Shown: one piece after another, positions 1 to 9,112 of the stretch
Position numbering within the stretch: position 1 is the first letter of the stretch
Layout of the letters: every line of letters begins with the position of its first letter
Assembly: GCF_030297595.1 (NCBI RefSeq)
Contig: NZ_AP028138.1
Coordinates: 310,001-374,000, forward strand
DNA: 64,000 bases
Direction: 5' to 3'
From: Polynucleobacter sp. HIN7
Lineage (GTDB): Bacteria > Pseudomonadota > Gammaproteobacteria > Burkholderiales > Burkholderiaceae
Program-made: the position numbers and the translations under genes
The notes under the pieces: model-generated
What the model was told of the DNA's origin: nothing
What the model saw: only the letters and a program-made list of their open reading frames with translations
Database searches by the model: none

Positions 1-197
1 CAATCGCACCAGGTTTAACTAGAACAGACATGTTTGATCAAATGACGCCTGCGGCTAGGGAAAAATTGATTAATTCTTCCTCACTCAAGCGTGCAGCAGA
101 GCCTCAAGACATTGCAAATGCGGCATTATTCTTGGCATCAAATTTATCTACATTTGTAACAGGTCAAATATTAAGAGTTGATGGAGGAATTTTTTGA
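1..197 (+). CDS. SDR-family oxidoreductase, C-terminal part (5' cut by window edge)
   Basis: The frame reading from base 3 to the TGA at 195-197 encodes the last 64 residues of a short-chain dehydrogenase/reductase. The segment starts IAPGLTRTDM, the usual SDR stretch after the catalytic Tyr/Lys, and ends TGQILRVDGGIF, the classical SDR C-terminus. The Rossmann N-terminus and the active site lie outside the window, so the substrate cannot be read. It directly precedes a split transketolase with about no gap, so it is probably part of a nucleotide-sugar modification step in the polysaccharide cluster. Family call is firm; specific role is unknown. Confidence 0.85.
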   Translation, partial: IAPGLTRTDMFDQMTPAAREKLINSSSLKRAAEPQDIANAALFLASNLSTFVTGQILRVDGGIF

Positions 198-198
198 T

Positions 199-1041
199 AT
201 GGACAAAATGTCATACTCTGAAATTGTTGATATGGCCAAATTGATGCGCCTTAAAATGCTAGAGATTAGCTACAACTGTGCCTCAAGCACTCATCTCGGT
301 GGGGGACTTTCAATGACTGAAATGATGGCTTGTTTATATGCTCGCATTTTACGTCATGATAAGAAAAATCCACGTTGGGAAGGGAGGGATAGGTTTATAT
401 TAAGCAAGGGTCATGGTGTTCTTGGATATTTTTCTGCCCTTGTTTCCGCTGGAATAATTTCCGACGAGATCTATAATACTTTCCAAACAAATGAGAGTGA
501 CTTGATTGCGCATCCTGTAATGAATTTGAATTTGAGTATTGAGTCATCAAATGGGAGTCTTGGGCAGGGCCTTTCAATGGCTGTCGGGATTGCATTGGCT
601 GCGAAAAAGAAAAATGCCGCTTTTACTACTTATGTATTAATGGGGGATGGCGAGTGTAATGAGGGCTCAGTTTGGGAAGCCGTGATGTCAGCCGGTCAAT
701 TACATTTGGATAATCTTGTGGCCATGGTTGATTACAATAAGTTTCAAAGTGATGGAGTGGCTGATCAAATCATGAATTTGGGAGATCTTGCCAATAAGTT
801 TCGTGCATTCGGTTGGGATGCACACGATATTGATGGACATAATATTATAGAGCTTGTTAATTCTTTAGAGGCGCCAAAAGTAGAGGGTAAGCCCAGGGTT
901 ATAGTTGCCAATACTATAAAAGGTAAAGGCGTGTCTTTTATGGAGGGCAATAACGAATGGCATCACAATCGCCTAACAAAGGCAAATTTTGATTTAGCTG
1001 TTGCAGAGGTAAGTAACTCTGCTATAACTCTGGAGAGGTAA
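199..1041 (+). CDS. Transketolase, N-terminal (TPP-binding) subunit
   Basis: This is the thiamine-diphosphate-binding half of a two-subunit transketolase. Numbering from the ATG at 199, HLGG lies near residue 32, SKGHG near 69-73, and the TPP/Mg motif GDG at 149-151 followed by ECNEG and the Asn of VDYNKF. Its about 280 residues match the stand-alone N-terminal subunit; full transketolases exceed 600. I prefer the ATG at 199 because GGAGG at 183-187 sits 11 bases upstream; ATG 181 and TTG 178 are in frame but poorly placed. The next gene starts directly after the stop. Its place between an SDR and glycosyltransferases suggests it makes or alters an unusual sugar rather than serving the pentose phosphate pathway; that is inference. 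Confidence 0.9.
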   Translation: MDKMSYSEIVDMAKLMRLKMLEISYNCASSTHLGGGLSMTEMMACLYARILRHDKKNPRWEGRDRFILSKGHGVLGYFSALVSAGIISDEIYNTFQTNESDLIAHPVMNLNLSIESSNGSLGQGLSMAVGIALAAKKKNAAFTTYVLMGDGECNEGSVWEAVMSAGQLHLDNLVAMVDYNKFQSDGVADQIMNLGDLANKFRAFGWDAHDIDGHNIIELVNSLEAPKVEGKPRVIVANTIKGKGVSFMEGNNEWHHNRLTKANFDLAVAEVSNSAITLER

Positions 1042-2022
1042 ATGTTTGATATTACCCCTACTAATGCAAGACAGTGGTCACGTTTAGGATCTCGAGGTGT
1101 TTTTGGTCAGGCCATCCTTGCCGTTGCTGAAAATAATCCGGAAATGATTGTTATATCAGCTGATCTCGGTAATTCATCTGGTCTAGATCGCTTTAAAAAA
1201 ACCTACCCTGATAAGTTTCTTAACATAGGTATAGCGGAGCAAAATATGATTGGGGTCGCTAGTGGTCTTGCAAAAGAAGGATTTAATGTTTTTGCAACAT
1301 CATTTGCACCATTTATTTCGATGCGTGCCTCAGAGCAAATTCGAATGAATTTAGGCTACATGGAGATGAATGTTAAGGCTGTAGCAATTGGAAGCGGTAT
1401 TTCCATGGCTTTTTTAGGAAACTCTCACTATGGAATTGAAGATGCTGCCGTGATGAGATCCATTCCAAATTTGACGGTCGTATCGCCAGCTGATTGCGCT
1501 GAAATTTTTAAGGTCGTGGAGGCTGCCTCAAAGTTCAAAGGCCCAATGTACATAAGATTAACTGGAGCGGTGAATAATCCCCCTGTTTATACAGAAGACT
1601 ATCAATTTGAAATAGGTAGAGCGATAACTCTTAAAGAAGGCTATGATATAAACATCGTCGCTTGCGGGACCATGGTCTATGAATCTTTGGAGGCGGCCAA
1701 GATTCTTGAGGAGCAAGGAATATCTGTTGGAGTAGTGAACATGCACACCATAAAGCCTCTCGATGCTCAAGTTATAAACAAAATTATAAGAAAATCGAAA
1801 CTATTGGTTACTATTGAGGAGCATTCAGTAATTGGGGGGTTAGGCAGCGCAGTAGCAGAATATGCATGTCAATTTAAAGATATCCCACCTCAACTTAGAC
1901 TTGGATTGCCGGACGCCTTTGGTAAAACTGGCGAATATAGATATCTGTTAGAAAAGTATGGGCTTGTGGGCTCAAAGATTGCAGAAAACATCAAAATCTT
2001 TTTTAATAACTTAAAATGTTAA
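1042..2022 (+). CDS. Transketolase, C-terminal (pyrimidine-binding) subunit
   Basis: This is the partner half of the split transketolase: a pyrimidine-binding domain followed by the transketolase C-terminal domain, 326 residues. The block GIAEQNMIGVASGLAKEG near residue 74 contains the Glu that activates TPP. Residues from about 200 onward form the C-terminal Rossmann-like domain (VVNMHTIKPLDAQVI, IEEHSVIGGLGSAVAEY). GGAGAGG at 1032-1038 lies inside the end of the upstream gene and gives a good ribosome-binding site, so the two subunits are translationally coupled. The pair resembles split transketolases in O-antigen and secondary-metabolite clusters. The product sugar is unknown. Confidence 0.9.
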   Translation: MFDITPTNARQWSRLGSRGVFGQAILAVAENNPEMIVISADLGNSSGLDRFKKTYPDKFLNIGIAEQNMIGVASGLAKEGFNVFATSFAPFISMRASEQIRMNLGYMEMNVKAVAIGSGISMAFLGNSHYGIEDAAVMRSIPNLTVVSPADCAEIFKVVEAASKFKGPMYIRLTGAVNNPPVYTEDYQFEIGRAITLKEGYDINIVACGTMVYESLEAAKILEEQGISVGVVNMHTIKPLDAQVINKIIRKSKLLVTIEEHSVIGGLGSAVAEYACQFKDIPPQLRLGLPDAFGKTGEYRYLLEKYGLVGSKIAENIKIFFNNLKC

Positions 2023-2087
2023 TGTATTAGTTGAGTTGGTATGTTGAGCATTAAAATTTCGTAAAAATGTAAAAAAACTAATGAAAT

Positions 2088-2192
2088 ATGATAAACCTTC
2101 TAGAATCAGAAAAAAAAATTATTGCAAATAGGCATAGCCTTAAAAATGCATTAAAAAAAAAATTAAAAATTTTTTTAGATTTGTCTATTTAA
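2088..2192 (+). pseudogene. Possible detached 5' piece of the following glycosyltransferase gene
   Basis: The 295-base gap after the transketolase is very AT-rich and not clearly non-coding. An ATG at 2088 opens 34 codons (starting MINLLESEKK) that stop at 2190-2192. The frame of the downstream glycosyltransferase is open from 2144 to its first ATG at 2318 without any ATG, GTG or TTG. The translation just before 2318 includes KIHIFYRHVERN, which looks like a real protein start region of this transferase type. A one-base change in the A/T runs near 2150-2170 would join the two frames. It may be a degraded start, a sequencing error in a homopolymer, or chance; I cannot separate these. Confidence 0.3.
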
Positions 2193-2317
2193 ATTTAATT
2201 TTAAATGCAACAGATCAAAAATTTGATTCGAACACAATAATTTTAAGTAGAAAAATACATATTTTTTACAGGCATGTTGAGCGAAATAATGATGATCTAC
2301 AAAGATTTCCAGAAAAG

Positions 2318-2986
2318 ATGAGACCATCATGGTTTTCATATGAAAAATGCTTTAAAAATCTTCTAGACACAATATCTTTAGATGAGCTTGGTAAGGATGT
2401 CTGTATAAACATTTTATACGATGGAACTAAAGAGGGGCTAAACAAAGATTATATTTGTAAATATAAGAATTACAGAAATTTAAATATCAAAATTTTTCTA
2501 GTTAATGCTGGTTCAGAGCTTGGATCCGTTTTAATCATGACTAGACTTATAGCAAGTTTAAATTTACCTCAAAATGATCTTATTTATATTCTTGAGAATG
2601 ACTATATCCACCAAAAAAATTGGGTTTCAAAAGTTATTGAAGTATATAATGAAAAAAGAAATTTTTTTGATATTTTGACACTATACGATCATCCTGATAG
2701 GTATAAGCAAAAAAAAGATCTTAATTTCAAATCAAAGATTATAGCTGCTTCTACTCAGCATTGGAGAACCGCACCTTCTACATGTATGTCTTTTATCATG
2801 ACGCAAAAAGTTTTTCTAGAAATTTATCCTTTGTTGCGCACTGGGATCTCAGATAATCAAATTTTTAAAAAATTAAGACGAAGAGGTAAAAGATTAATAT
2901 CTGCGATCCCAGGGTTGTCAACTCACGCCATGACTGAGCATATGAGCCCTTCTATTGAATGGCAAAAATTGATTGAGAGCGTTTAA
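2318..2986 (+). CDS. Glycosyltransferase-like protein, GT2-type (probably 5' truncated as called)
   Basis: The 222-residue product looks like a small polysaccharide-cluster glycosyltransferase: MRPSWFSYEKC near the start, then IYILENDYIHQKNW near residue 87, where a D-x-D-like acidic motif would hold the metal and nucleotide sugar. A further segment runs FDILTLYDHPDR to SFIMTQKVF, typical of acceptor-site loops. The first ATG seems too late, since protein-like sequence in the same frame continues upstream for up to 58 codons without a normal start codon. The gene may therefore be frameshifted or use a rare start. Low GC matches its neighbours. The exact sugar and linkage cannot be told. Confidence 0.6.
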   Translation: MRPSWFSYEKCFKNLLDTISLDELGKDVCINILYDGTKEGLNKDYICKYKNYRNLNIKIFLVNAGSELGSVLIMTRLIASLNLPQNDLIYILENDYIHQKNWVSKVIEVYNEKRNFFDILTLYDHPDRYKQKKDLNFKSKIIAASTQHWRTAPSTCMSFIMTQKVFLEIYPLLRTGISDNQIFKKLRRRGKRLISAIPGLSTHAMTEHMSPSIEWQKLIESV

Positions 2987-3024
2987 AAGCTCGAGAAGTA
3001 AAAGTTATTTAATTAAAGTAAATA

Positions 3025-4035
3025 ATGAAAATTTATACTAATCCTAAAAATCCATTTTCCTTGCTCGAAAAAAATTTATTAGTCCGCTTGTATTCAATTT
3101 ATCCAAATTTATCTAATAGACTTTTTAAATCAATCAAACTGATTAAGGCTCCATTTTATATTTTACATTTAATAGTAAATTTATATGGTTTAAAAAAACT
3201 AGTAAACCGAATCGATAGATTTCTAACTGCTAAGGTAACTTTTGGCAATACAAAAAAATTGTTTACTATTAGAGATACTAATTCTCAATTTCATTCTATT
3301 TATTATAATTGCTTTAGAGATGTTTACGAGCCTGATGTAACATCAGCTATTTCACTTTTTCTTAATGAAGGAGAAACCTTTATTGATATTGGCTCAAATT
3401 GGGGGCATCATACTTTTTATGCTGTTTTGTGTAAGAAGGCGAAGTCTATAGCCTTTGAGCCTAATCCAGCAGTATGCGATGACATGAAGAGAATAGCTAT
3501 GGAGTTGGGTGTTGAGGACAGTGTTGTATGCCATAATCTAGCGCTGTCAAACTTTACAGGTGACATCCAATTTGTACAGGAGTATTTTGAGTCAGGAATC
3601 GTATCAATAAATAGTGAATTTACCAGCCTAAGCTTAGCAACAAAAAAAATATTAGATCAATTAAAAAAAATTTTAAAAATAAACGGTATTAAGATTAAAT
3701 CTACGGTGGTTAGTCTAGATTCAATGAATATTGCGTCAGCAAAGCTTATAAAGATTGATGCTGAAGGTGCCGAATTAAATATTTTATATGGAGGTTTGGA
3801 GACCTTAAAAAGGTGCAGGCCGTTGGTTATATTTGAATATCACTCCTCAAATCTTGAGAGGCTAAATAATTATCTTGATTACTTCAGGAGTATTAACTAC
3901 ATGTTAAAAATAATTGACTGTAAGTGGTCGGATAAGAAATATTGTTTTGAGCTTAACTCCGTTGAAGACATAGCAAAAAATAAGCAATTTAATTTACTGG
4001 CAATTCCTAAAGAATACAAAAACGTTATTGCATAA
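3025..4035 (+). CDS. FkbM-family SAM-dependent methyltransferase
   Basis: The 336-residue protein has an FkbM-type methyltransferase domain in its C-terminal two thirds. FIDIGSNWGHHT near residues 119-130 is the SAM-binding motif I. IAFEPNPAVC follows at about residue 145, and KIDAEGAELNILYGG near 245 is the FkbM signature with the conserved acidic residues. Members O-methylate sugars or other small acceptors. In this cluster it most likely caps or decorates a sugar of the polysaccharide; the acceptor is unknown. The first 100 residues are AT-rich and not assigned. The next gene starts 3 bases after its stop, so they are surely co-transcribed. Confidence 0.85.
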   Translation: MKIYTNPKNPFSLLEKNLLVRLYSIYPNLSNRLFKSIKLIKAPFYILHLIVNLYGLKKLVNRIDRFLTAKVTFGNTKKLFTIRDTNSQFHSIYYNCFRDVYEPDVTSAISLFLNEGETFIDIGSNWGHHTFYAVLCKKAKSIAFEPNPAVCDDMKRIAMELGVEDSVVCHNLALSNFTGDIQFVQEYFESGIVSINSEFTSLSLATKKILDQLKKILKINGIKIKSTVVSLDSMNIASAKLIKIDAEGAELNILYGGLETLKRCRPLVIFEYHSSNLERLNNYLDYFRSINYMLKIIDCKWSDKKYCFELNSVEDIAKNKQFNLLAIPKEYKNVIA

Positions 4036-4038
4036 TAT

Positions 4039-5115
4039 TTGGTGGAAATTTATTATTTAATCCCGGCACTAGCAATCTCTGCTGGTTTGCTGTCGATTCT
4101 TGGTAATAAATATGATCAAATATATTTATTATTCTTTTCTGTAGCTATTTTTTTGATATGTGGCTTTAGATACAATTCAGATATTGATTACCCTGGTTAC
4201 TTTGAGATTTATGAAAGAATACCAGCTTTAACCGATTTAGGCGCTGACGATTTCAAGTCAATTTATGGTGAGCCACTATTTATACTAGCTGGATCGTTTT
4301 TTAAATTATTTACAAGCGATTATCAACTTTATTTAATTATATTAGTTGCTATCTCAATTTTTGGAAAAGCATTCTTTATAAGTAAATTCACTAGGTATAG
4401 CTCTGCTGCATTTGGCATTTATCTTTGCTTTCATTTCATCACCGTAGAATTTATTCAGGTCAGGTGGGCAGTATCTACAAGTCTTCTTGCACTCAGTCTA
4501 TTTTTTTTAATAAACTTTCGTTATTTATATGTAATTATTTTTGCCATTTTAGCAATTAATTTTCATTATTATAGTTCTGTAATAGTTTTAATTATATTAA
4601 TAGCATACTTTGTATCAATAAAAAAAGCTTATTTAATTTTTTATCTTTGTTCAATCATTTTTTTACTGAAATTATTTGATATATTTGAATTTTATAGAAT
4701 TAGCGATATAAATTTTTTCAGTAATTATATAAAAAATCAACTTAATACATATGGTAACAATGATGTAAGTATTGGTTTTCTTGGGATTTTGAGGGTCTTT
4801 TTTTGTATATTTTTAGCTTCAATAGTCCCAGTTGGCTATTCAAGAGAAATATTAATATTAAAAAAAACCTTAATAATTTCAACCTCTGTAGCTCTTATTG
4901 GATATTTAATCGGTACAATTTTTTATTATAGGACGCTGGTTTTTTGTGATCTAATTTTCTCGGTTATTTTATTCTCGAGAATGACTTTAATTAATTCAAA
5001 GTATTACAAATTATTATATTTTTTAATTATATTATTGTATAATTTATGGTTTATAATTGATATTAATAATAATATTTATGGCAAATTTATTACGGAATAC
5101 ATTTTTTTGAAATGA
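4039..5115 (+). CDS. EpsG/Wzy-like polysaccharide polymerase, integral membrane
   Basis: The 358-residue protein is almost entirely hydrophobic, with about ten predicted membrane segments broken by short loops. The sequence CGFRYNSDIDYPGYFEIY near residues 41-58 is the typical first periplasmic loop of EpsG-family proteins, which act as Wzy-like polymerases joining undecaprenol-linked repeat units. Further support is the location among glycosyltransferases. The start could be TTG 4039 or GTG 4042; neither has a clear Shine-Dalgarno. It overlaps the next gene by four bases (ATGA). Very low GC, as usual for Wzy genes. Family assignment is good; the linkage formed is unknown. Confidence 0.75.
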   Translation: MVEIYYLIPALAISAGLLSILGNKYDQIYLLFFSVAIFLICGFRYNSDIDYPGYFEIYERIPALTDLGADDFKSIYGEPLFILAGSFFKLFTSDYQLYLIILVAISIFGKAFFISKFTRYSSAAFGIYLCFHFITVEFIQVRWAVSTSLLALSLFFLINFRYLYVIIFAILAINFHYYSSVIVLIILIAYFVSIKKAYLIFYLCSIIFLLKLFDIFEFYRISDINFFSNYIKNQLNTYGNNDVSIGFLGILRVFFCIFLASIVPVGYSREILILKKTLIISTSVALIGYLIGTIFYYRTLVFCDLIFSVILFSRMTLINSKYYKLLYFLIILLYNLWFIIDINNNIYGKFITEYIFLK

Positions 5116-6167
5116 AGTTAGAAAGTATTCGTACTATTTTAGTAATTAATCACCAAGGCATCGGTGATATTGTTCTTTCAATACCTATATATTTGTCTCT
5201 TCGTGAAAAATATCCTGGTGCAAAAATATACTCTACTGTAAAGGGATTCTCTGAAAGCACAATCCTTACCTTTGCAGGGCTTTCCGATAAATTTATTTTT
5301 ACTGAAGTACTAAGTAGTGGATTTTTCGAAAAGTTTAAATTTTTATTAAAAATATTTCAGTATAAATTTGATTTAGTTGTTGTACCTGCCGGACAAAATA
5401 TCAGAAATGCATTAATAATTAGTTGGTTAACTCGCTCCAGATACTCACTTTCATTCTACAAGAATAATTTTCAAAAATTTTTAATTACAACCCCAATTTC
5501 TTTTCCATTAAATATCAACAGAGTTTTCAGGAATCAGATTATTTCTGCACAAATTCTTAATAGGGATTGTTGTAAATTATTGCCATTGCTATTCCCGTAT
5601 AGTCAAAGTACACCGTCTGATCATAATTCAAAATTCAAGATGCTTAATTCTAGGTATATAGTTGTGCATCCCGGTAGTGGCGAACTAGAAAAGCATAAAA
5701 GATTTAATCTTCATCATTTGTCTAATCTTATTAAACTAATAATCTCTTCATATGACTTGCAGATAGTTATAGTTGGCTCCCCACAAGAAAAATCACTTTC
5801 TGAAAGTCTCATTTCCATGGTTTTGTCGTCTAATCTTGTTTCGTTGGTTGGTAAAACTTCATTAGTTGAAGCGATGGGGGTTGTCTCGAAATCAATTATG
5901 CTGATATCTGGCGATTCTAGTTTTATGCATATTGCAGCAGCATTTAAAGTTCCAACGTTTACTTTTTTTGGGCCAACATCTTCTGAGGAATTGGCTCCAA
6001 CTTGGGCTCCGCACTTCACTTACTCGTTAAAAATGCCTTGTAGCCCATGTTATCCATATCTTTTAACTGGGTGCGGTAATACTATTTGCATGGACAATGT
6101 CAAGATAGATTCATTATTTATGTCTTTTAGTAATTTTTTTAATACTATAAACTTACAGAATGAGTAA
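5112..6167 (+). CDS. Glycosyltransferase family 9 (heptosyltransferase-like)
   Basis: This 351-residue protein has the two-domain GT-B layout of GT9. NHQGIGDIVLSIPIY near residue 12 is the N-terminal glycine motif. VVHPGSGE near 183 and SGDSSFMHIAAAFKVP followed by FTFFGPTS near 265-290 form the nucleotide-sugar site. A Cys-rich tail with CSPC and two later cysteines is common in this family. Such enzymes add heptoses or other sugars to LPS core or repeat units. It overlaps the preceding polymerase gene by four bases and the following transferase by eight, so the three are one operon. The donor cannot be inferred from sequence alone. Confidence 0.85.
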   Translation: MKLESIRTILVINHQGIGDIVLSIPIYLSLREKYPGAKIYSTVKGFSESTILTFAGLSDKFIFTEVLSSGFFEKFKFLLKIFQYKFDLVVVPAGQNIRNALIISWLTRSRYSLSFYKNNFQKFLITTPISFPLNINRVFRNQIISAQILNRDCCKLLPLLFPYSQSTPSDHNSKFKMLNSRYIVVHPGSGELEKHKRFNLHHLSNLIKLIISSYDLQIVIVGSPQEKSLSESLISMVLSSNLVSLVGKTSLVEAMGVVSKSIMLISGDSSFMHIAAAFKVPTFTFFGPTSSEELAPTWAPHFTYSLKMPCSPCYPYLLTGCGNTICMDNVKIDSLFMSFSNFFNTINLQNE

Positions 6168-7014
6168 AATATATGCTGTAGTTGTTAACTGGAACAATTA
6201 TCAAATTACATTGAGATTGATTGAAGCTCTTATCTCACAATCGATTCCATTAGAAATTATTGTTGTTGATAATTGCTCAAGCGATAATTCTGTTGCAGTG
6301 TTGGAAAGCGAATCTAATGACAAATTTTTTTTAATTAAAAGATCTACTAATGGGGGGTTCGGCCAGGGTTGTAATGATGGAATTATTTTTGCCTTAACTA
6401 AATCGGCTAAATATATTTGGCTAATTAATAATGATGCAGTACCAGATATAAATTGTGCTTACGAGTTATTAAGAATAGCGTCCTCTGATAATACAATTGG
6501 AATTGTTGGCGGCTGTATTATTGACCCTGAAAATTTTATCCTTCCGCACTGCGGCTCCGTTGTGTCACCCTTTTCTCTGCAGTCAAGATACATATTCGAC
6601 CAGTATTCCCTGCAGAATTACCGATATAGTTTTGTAACAGGCGCATGTATGTTTATTAATTGTGCAATATTTTCTAACAAAAACTCTCTTTTTGATCCGA
6701 TGTATTTCATGTACTGGGAAGATCTTGATTTTTGTATGAGAGTTAAGCGTCATGGTTACAAGTTGTGCGTTGCCCCTGCTGCTTTGTTAACACATTCTGC
6801 TGGTACTAGCAGCAAGGATCTGCAGCTAAGTCGCCACGATTGGCAAATAAACTCCTCTTTAAGATGGGTAAATAAGCACTACCCAATTAGATATTATGGC
6901 TTTTTCATTATTTTTCTAAAAAATATTATTAAAAGTATTTTTGATGGAGATTTAAATCGTCTTCTTCTTACATTGAAAATATTCTCTAGGCTTCATTTTT
7001 TAAAATGGCGATGA
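6160..7014 (+). CDS. Glycosyltransferase family 2 (rhamnosyltransferase-like)
   Basis: The 284-residue product is a GT-A fold transferase. VVVNWNNYQIT at residue 6 and IIVVDNCSSDNS near 32 form the nucleotide-binding start. NGGFGQGCNDGI lies near 62, the metal-binding acidic motif is in WLINNDAVPD near 85, and MYWEDLDFCMRVKRHGY near 185 carries the acceptor-side ED motif typical of the dTDP-rhamnosyl branch. It begins inside the end of the GT9 gene. Its likely job is one glycosidic bond of the repeat unit on the cytoplasmic face of the membrane. The donor is a guess from similarity only. Confidence 0.88.
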   Translation: MSKIYAVVVNWNNYQITLRLIEALISQSIPLEIIVVDNCSSDNSVAVLESESNDKFFLIKRSTNGGFGQGCNDGIIFALTKSAKYIWLINNDAVPDINCAYELLRIASSDNTIGIVGGCIIDPENFILPHCGSVVSPFSLQSRYIFDQYSLQNYRYSFVTGACMFINCAIFSNKNSLFDPMYFMYWEDLDFCMRVKRHGYKLCVAPAALLTHSAGTSSKDLQLSRHDWQINSSLRWVNKHYPIRYYGFFIIFLKNIIKSIFDGDLNRLLLTLKIFSRLHFLKWR

Positions 7015-7017
7015 GTT

Positions 7018-8988
7018 ATGTGTGGAATATTTGGAATATTCGGTTATAAAGGATCGTATATTCAAATCCTTGAAAGTGCGAACTTTGTTATGCGACGTCG
7101 AGGTCCTGATGGCTCTGGCACTTGGTTTGACGATGCAAAAGCCATTGGCTTATCTCATGTGCGCTTGGCTATTCTAGATACTTCAAATGCCGGATCTCAG
7201 CCAATGATTTCGACTAATGGCCGTTACATAATGATTTATAACGGGGAGATTTATAACTATCGGGAATTGAAGAAAGAGCTCGAAGACTTGGGTGAGACCT
7301 TCTTGGGCAGCTCAGATTCTGAAGTTTTTCTTTCGCTTTTCTCTCGATATGGAGATTCTTGTTTTTCGAGGCTAAATGGAATTTTTGCTGCCGCTTTTTG
7401 GGATTGTGAGCTTGAAATATTAACTCTTGTGCGCGATCCGATGGGTGTTAAACCTTTATATTATTCACAGTCTCCAGGGAATAAATTTAGTTTTACAAGC
7501 GAGTTGAAGGCGCTGTTGAGAAACGGTTTGATACATCCAAAGTTAAATCCACAAGCTGTTTTGGCTCATCTTGGTTATCTATGGTCTCCGGGTCCTGACA
7601 CCATTATTCAGGATATAAAAAAACTAATGCCTGGATATTTCATGAAAGTTAAGGCTGGAAAAATTCAGTCTTTCCAGCAATACCACAACTGGTCTGCGAT
7701 GTTATTGGAAGGTGATTCTTCTACCTCAGCTGCCGATTGGGCGCTACGTGTTGCCTCAAGCGTCAAAAGCGCAGTTGAAAAGCAAATGGTCTCCGATGTG
7801 CCTCTCGGTGCTTTTTTATCAGGCGGCCTTGATTCATCAGCTGTAGCTCTTTTCGGTCAACATTACTTAAATTCTAAAAGCCCAGGGTCCGCTAATAGAC
7901 TGCAGTGTTTTAGCATTGATGTGGGTGAATCGCCCTTCTCTGCTGAGGGGTTCTCAGATGATTTGCCGTATGCTAGAAAAGTAGCAGAGCATATTGGTGT
8001 AGATTTGCATGTTGTACGAGTTGGAAGCGAAATGATGAATAGATTATCTGAAATGATTTATTTTTTAGATGAACCCTGCTCAGATCCCGCTGCACTTAAT
8101 ACATTGTTTATTACAGAGTTTGCTAGATCATTTGGAATAAAGGTCCTTTTGTCAGGGGCAGGTGGCGACGATATTTTTACTGGATATCGCCGTCACTTCG
8201 CTTTAAAACAGGAGCGATGGTGGGGTTTTTTACCAGAATCAGCCAGAAAAGTTTTACGGATTGGAGCTGAGCACCTGCCTACCTCAACGAGCACGGGGCG
8301 ACGCATTGCTAAAGCTTTTCAATATGCAGACAAAGATAAGGATCATCGGCTTGTTAGTTATTTCCTTTGGATGGATCCTCGGCGAGCTTTGGAATTATTG
8401 ACACCAGATTTTCGAAGTGAACTGAATGAGGAAAGTATGTATGCGCCTCTTTTAAAAACTTTACATTATGCCCCGGCTGAGTTTGATTCGATCAGCAAAA
8501 TACTATTTTTGGAGAGAAAACATTTTTTGGCCGATCACAATCTTAACTATACGGATAAGATGGCAATGGCAGCAGGAGTTGAGGTTCGTGTCCCATTATT
8601 GGATTTGGATTTAGTTAGTCTTGCAGGAATCATTCCTAGCTCATTCAAACAGAATGGCGTTACTGGAAAGTGGATTTTTAAAAAAGCGATGGAGCCATAT
8701 TTACCTCACGAAGTAATTTACAGGCCCAAAACTGGCTTTGGTGTGCCATTACGTCAATGGATGCAAGGTATTTTAAGACCCCTAGTTGATGATGTTCTAT
8801 CAAGATCTAGCCTGCTTAATAGGGGATTATTTGATCCTAAAGCTGTTGATGCTTTGGTAAGTGCCGATAGGATTGGAAGAGTGGACGCCACTTATACTAT
8901 TTTTGGAATTATTTGCCTTGAGCTTTGGTGCCGTCAATTTATAGATGGAAATTTTTCGGTGGATCCTTTTATCGAAGTTATCCATTAA
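7018..8988 (+). CDS. asnB: Glutamine-hydrolysing asparagine synthetase-type amidotransferase
   Basis: The 656-residue protein starts MCGIFGIFGY, so Cys2 is the N-terminal nucleophile of the class II glutaminase domain; RRGPDGSG near residue 28 belongs to the same domain. The synthetase domain carries the PP-loop SGGLDSS near residue 267 and ends with LDLDLVSLAGIIP and the FGVPLRQWM region. Size fits AsnB. In polysaccharide clusters such proteins (WbpS-like) amidate uronic acids. With wecB and wecC just downstream making UDP-ManNAcA, amidation of that acid is a reasonable but unproven role. It starts 3 bases after the GT2 gene. Confidence 0.9.
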   Translation: MCGIFGIFGYKGSYIQILESANFVMRRRGPDGSGTWFDDAKAIGLSHVRLAILDTSNAGSQPMISTNGRYIMIYNGEIYNYRELKKELEDLGETFLGSSDSEVFLSLFSRYGDSCFSRLNGIFAAAFWDCELEILTLVRDPMGVKPLYYSQSPGNKFSFTSELKALLRNGLIHPKLNPQAVLAHLGYLWSPGPDTIIQDIKKLMPGYFMKVKAGKIQSFQQYHNWSAMLLEGDSSTSAADWALRVASSVKSAVEKQMVSDVPLGAFLSGGLDSSAVALFGQHYLNSKSPGSANRLQCFSIDVGESPFSAEGFSDDLPYARKVAEHIGVDLHVVRVGSEMMNRLSEMIYFLDEPCSDPAALNTLFITEFARSFGIKVLLSGAGGDDIFTGYRRHFALKQERWWGFLPESARKVLRIGAEHLPTSTSTGRRIAKAFQYADKDKDHRLVSYFLWMDPRRALELLTPDFRSELNEESMYAPLLKTLHYAPAEFDSISKILFLERKHFLADHNLNYTDKMAMAAGVEVRVPLLDLDLVSLAGIIPSSFKQNGVTGKWIFKKAMEPYLPHEVIYRPKTGFGVPLRQWMQGILRPLVDDVLSRSSLLNRGLFDPKAVDALVSADRIGRVDATYTIFGIICLELWCRQFIDGNFSVDPFIEVIH

Positions 8989-9112
8989 CTCTTGTCTGGT
9001 AGCATGTAATTAATAATTACTTATAAAATAAATTAAGACTTTTATGATGAGTAAATTTCATCCTAATTTTTATAAAAGCTAATTTATTTCCCATTAAGAT
9101 AGGTTTATAGAA

